Source of the DNA: Candidatus Bathyarchaeota archaeon
GTDB lineage: Archaea > Thermoproteota > Bathyarchaeia > Bathyarchaeales > Bathyarchaeaceae
NCBI GenBank assembly: GCA_003662715.1
Contig: QMYO01000081.1
Location: 1 to 7,038 of the forward strand
Direction: 5' to 3'
DNA: 7,038 bases
Notes under the pieces: generated by a model
The model's input: the letters and a program-made list of their open reading frames with translations, nothing else
The model's database searches: none
Told to the model about the DNA's origin: nothing
Shown here: piece by piece, positions 5,249-7,038 of the stretch
How positions within the stretch are numbered: position 1 is the stretch's first letter
Layout of the letters: every line of letters begins with the position of its first letter
Translations under genes and position numbers: made by a program

Positions 5249-6280
5249 TTGCCTTCCGCCCTAGGCTTCGGTCATCAAGGAAAAAAAGAAAAAGAAGGAG
5301 CAACTGAGCTTAAGCAGACACAAGTCAGAACAAAAATCAATGGTGCACAGATAAATGTGTCAATTTGGAAGCCTCAACCTAAGTCTCCTCTTGTCTCAAA
5401 ATATAACGTGGAGAAATATGACCTACATCCAAACTACGTTTTTCCAGACTCAGCTAAAAGCATGATTCCTAAGGGTACTCCAGCATATCTAGATAGAGGC
5501 GAAAGATACGTTGAGCGGATTGTCCGTGCATTGTATTACTTTAAACAATGTGCCCTAATCGGTCCCAGCGGAACTGGAAAAACACACGTGGTTTATATCG
5601 TAGCAGAAATCACCGGGCTTCCTCTATGGGAAATCAACTGTGGACTGCAAACTTCAGCTTACGACATGTTCGGAAGGTATATTGGGCTAGGCAAAGAAAA
5701 CTGGATTGACGGGCAAATCGTTGCTTGGTGCAGAATTGGAGGAATTCTATATCTAGACGAAGCGAACATGATGAAACAAGACATCGCTGCACGTTTAAAT
5801 CCAATATTAGATACACGTGGACACATAGTTTTGACAGAAAAAGACAACGAAATCGTTCATAGACATCCATACGGATATGTCATAATCGCCATGAATCCCT
5901 TTACAAGCGAATTTGTTGGCACAAAGCCTCTGAACGCTGCATTTCGACGGAGGATGTCGGTTTGGATAAACTTTGACTATTTAAGCGTTGGCGACCAAAT
6001 ATGCCCAGACGAAGTCAAACTAGTTCAAAAGCGCGGAAAAGTTTCAGAGGACATAGCAGAAAAAGTGGTCAGGGTTGGAGCAGAGCTACGAAGACAATAC
6101 AAGAGCGGCGACCTACCATACGGTCCTTCACCTGGAGACCTAATTAACTGGGCAACATTAATTTCAGACGGCAGCTCACCGCTAGTGGCAGCGGAGGAAA
6201 CTATCGTTGGCACAACAAGTGATGATGCGGAAATACAGGACATAGTTAGACGAATAGTTCAAGCTACTTTTGCAGAGTAA
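5249..6280 (+). CDS. CbbQ/NorQ/MoxR-type AAA+ ATPase (AAA_5)
   Basis: This 343-residue protein has a lysine-rich N-terminal extension (1-70) and then a MoxR-clade ATPase core. The Walker A is GPSGTGKT (105-112) and the Walker B ILYLDEAN (166-173, D170 and E171). The region between matches CbbQ-type proteins: C131 with LQTSAYDMFGRY (133-144), then W152-x-DGQI. Sensor 1 is N216 in AMNP, and the arginine-finger region is FRRRM (232-236). At the sensor-2 position, where CbbQ and NorQ carry S-T-R, this protein reads PSPGDL (293-298) with no arginine. Family members form hexamers that use ATP to remodel or activate a metalloenzyme together with a VWA-domain partner. The next gene, 25 nt on, looks like that partner. 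The client is not visible in the window. The TTG start follows GAGGA at 7 nt. Confidence 0.9.
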   Translation: MPSALGFGHQGKKEKEGATELKQTQVRTKINGAQINVSIWKPQPKSPLVSKYNVEKYDLHPNYVFPDSAKSMIPKGTPAYLDRGERYVERIVRALYYFKQCALIGPSGTGKTHVVYIVAEITGLPLWEINCGLQTSAYDMFGRYIGLGKENWIDGQIVAWCRIGGILYLDEANMMKQDIAARLNPILDTRGHIVLTEKDNEIVHRHPYGYVIIAMNPFTSEFVGTKPLNAAFRRRMSVWINFDYLSVGDQICPDEVKLVQKRGKVSEDIAEKVVRVGAELRRQYKSGDLPYGPSPGDLINWATLISDGSSPLVAAEETIVGTTSDDAEIQDIVRRIVQATFAE

Positions 6281-6292
6281 TTAGCAGGAAAA

Positions 6293-6298
6293 GGAGGT
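6293..6298 (+). promoter_or_regulatory. Strong SD site that sets the TTG start at 6306
   Basis: GGAGGT lies in the 25-nt gap after the ATPase stop, 7 nt before TTG 6306-6308. It identifies the start of the downstream partner gene. Confidence 0.85.
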
Positions 6299-6305
6299 TT
6301 TGCAC

Positions 6306-7038
6306 TTGGATTTCTATGATTACGCTTGTGCTACCTCTTTTCAAATAACAAAAAAGAAACGTGACGAAATCAAAATTCTTCTTCGTGACAATATATCATT
6401 TCCTATACTTGGAAAGGATGAAATCGGTTACGTCGTATGTTTGGCGAAACCTAAAAGGATACATGACGACCATATTAGTCTTCAAGGAATGCTTTTCGAC
6501 TCAAAAGACCCGGAGCATAGAAAAATCATCTGGCGCTTGTTCAAAGCGTCAATTTATCATCTGAATTTACATGCTGCATTCTCCGATTTTGAGGTATATG
6601 CTGATTGGGCTAAGGACAAGCACATAAATTTAGCAACATACGTCGTGAGCACGCTGGAAGATGCTGTGGTAAATGCGTATCTTAGAAAACTATGGTCGCC
6701 GTTGATACTTGACATAGCCTACGCAAATGCAATCGCGCATCTTAGATTAAAACCAGCATCTTTAATTCCAGACGACACACTTCAAGTGATGACCTCAACG
6801 CTTTCCTCTTTCACAACTGGGATGACTAAAGGAAAGCTATCTGATGAAATGCAAAAAGACGTTGACGACCTAACTTTTTTCCTTCGCGAAATGGAGAATC
6901 TAACCTATAAAGAACTGCTTAAAGAAAGCAAATCAAAGAATAAGAAAATTAATTCAGACGGGTTTATTGCTAAAAAAATAAGTTTTGCAGAAAAAATGTA
7001 TGAACGGTTGTCTCGTTACGGAGAGCCTTCTGAAGTGC
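6306..7038 (+). CDS. CbbO/NorD-like partner of the MoxR ATPase, N-terminal part, C-terminus cut off
   Basis: The plus strand is open from TTG 6306 to the right edge, 244 codons plus one base. The protein starts MDFYDYACAT, is mostly helical, and has no signal peptide or membrane helix. Residues 82-130 carry SIYHLNLHAAF (H85 and H89), then W101, then STLEDAVVNAYL (E118-D119). This order of His pair, Trp and Glu-Asp matches the N-terminal region of CbbO, NorD and related MoxR-associated proteins, whose VWA domain would lie beyond the window. H85-x3-H89 resembles an HExxH zinc motif with the catalytic Glu replaced by Leu. Residues about 205-218 are Lys/Ser/Asn-rich and look like a linker. The 25-nt gap with a strong SD places it in one operon with the ATPase, and the two probably act as a complex. 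The VWA domain itself is predicted, not seen. Confidence 0.75.
   Translation, partial: MDFYDYACATSFQITKKKRDEIKILLRDNISFPILGKDEIGYVVCLAKPKRIHDDHISLQGMLFDSKDPEHRKIIWRLFKASIYHLNLHAAFSDFEVYADWAKDKHINLATYVVSTLEDAVVNAYLRKLWSPLILDIAYANAIAHLRLKPASLIPDDTLQVMTSTLSSFTTGMTKGKLSDEMQKDVDDLTFFLREMENLTYKELLKESKSKNKKINSDGFIAKKISFAEKMYERLSRYGEPSEV

Noticed and set aside
6361..6564. 67-codon plus-strand frame
   Set aside because: It is out of frame with the 6306 gene, which is open for 244 codons, has a strong SD and carries conserved family features.
1..7038. CRISPR array, tRNA, rRNA, insertion sequence or attachment site
   Set aside because: No regularly spaced repeats, no cloverleaf-like segments noticed, no transposase and no terminal inverted repeats were seen on either strand.

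Overview
The window looks archaeal, most like a mesophilic or moderately thermophilic member of the Bathyarchaeia/Thermoproteota side. The grounds are AT-rich promoter regions with TATA-like boxes, strong Shine-Dalgarno (SD) sites in front of TTG and GTG starts, membrane-anchored surface proteins dense in N-glycosylation sequons, an archaeal SecB-like protein, and no bacterial -35/-10 promoters. The lineage is an inference from gene style, not a placement.

Layout, left to right. (1) A minus-strand pair, 1-982, encodes a small pilin-like or membrane-anchored exported protein (524-982). Ten bases after it comes a membrane-anchored zinc-ribbon protein that runs off the left edge (1-513). (2) A 259-bp divergent control region (983-1241) holds TATA-like repeats and a cluster of palindromes. 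(3) A 639-residue exported surface protein (1242-3161) is built of beta-sandwich domains with a C-terminal membrane anchor. (4) A GT-B fold, GT4-type glycosyltransferase (3273-4514) follows on the same strand. (5) A SecB-like chaperone-family gene (4566-4973, probably longer) converges on it from the minus strand. (6) A second divergent region (about 5046-5248) contains a perfect 8-bp-arm inverted repeat. (7) A plus-strand operon follows: a CbbQ/NorQ/MoxR-type AAA+ ATPase (5249-6280), then the N-terminal part of its probable CbbO/NorD-type partner (6306 to the right edge).

How they may work together. The left half is a cell-surface group: two exported proteins facing each other across one control region, with a glycosyltransferase nearby that could serve surface glycosylation, although its substrate cannot be read from the sequence. 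The right half is a MoxR-type ATPase plus VWA-partner module, a pairing known elsewhere to insert cofactors into or remodel a client enzyme. No client such as Rubisco, nitric oxide reductase or CO dehydrogenase is visible here. The partner carries a degenerate HExxH-like motif and the ATPase seems to lack the usual sensor-2 arginine.

Two real genes, at 1-513 and 6306-7038, are cut by the window edges. Three plus-strand genes start with TTG behind an SD site exactly 7 nt away, so ATG-only gene calling would misplace them.
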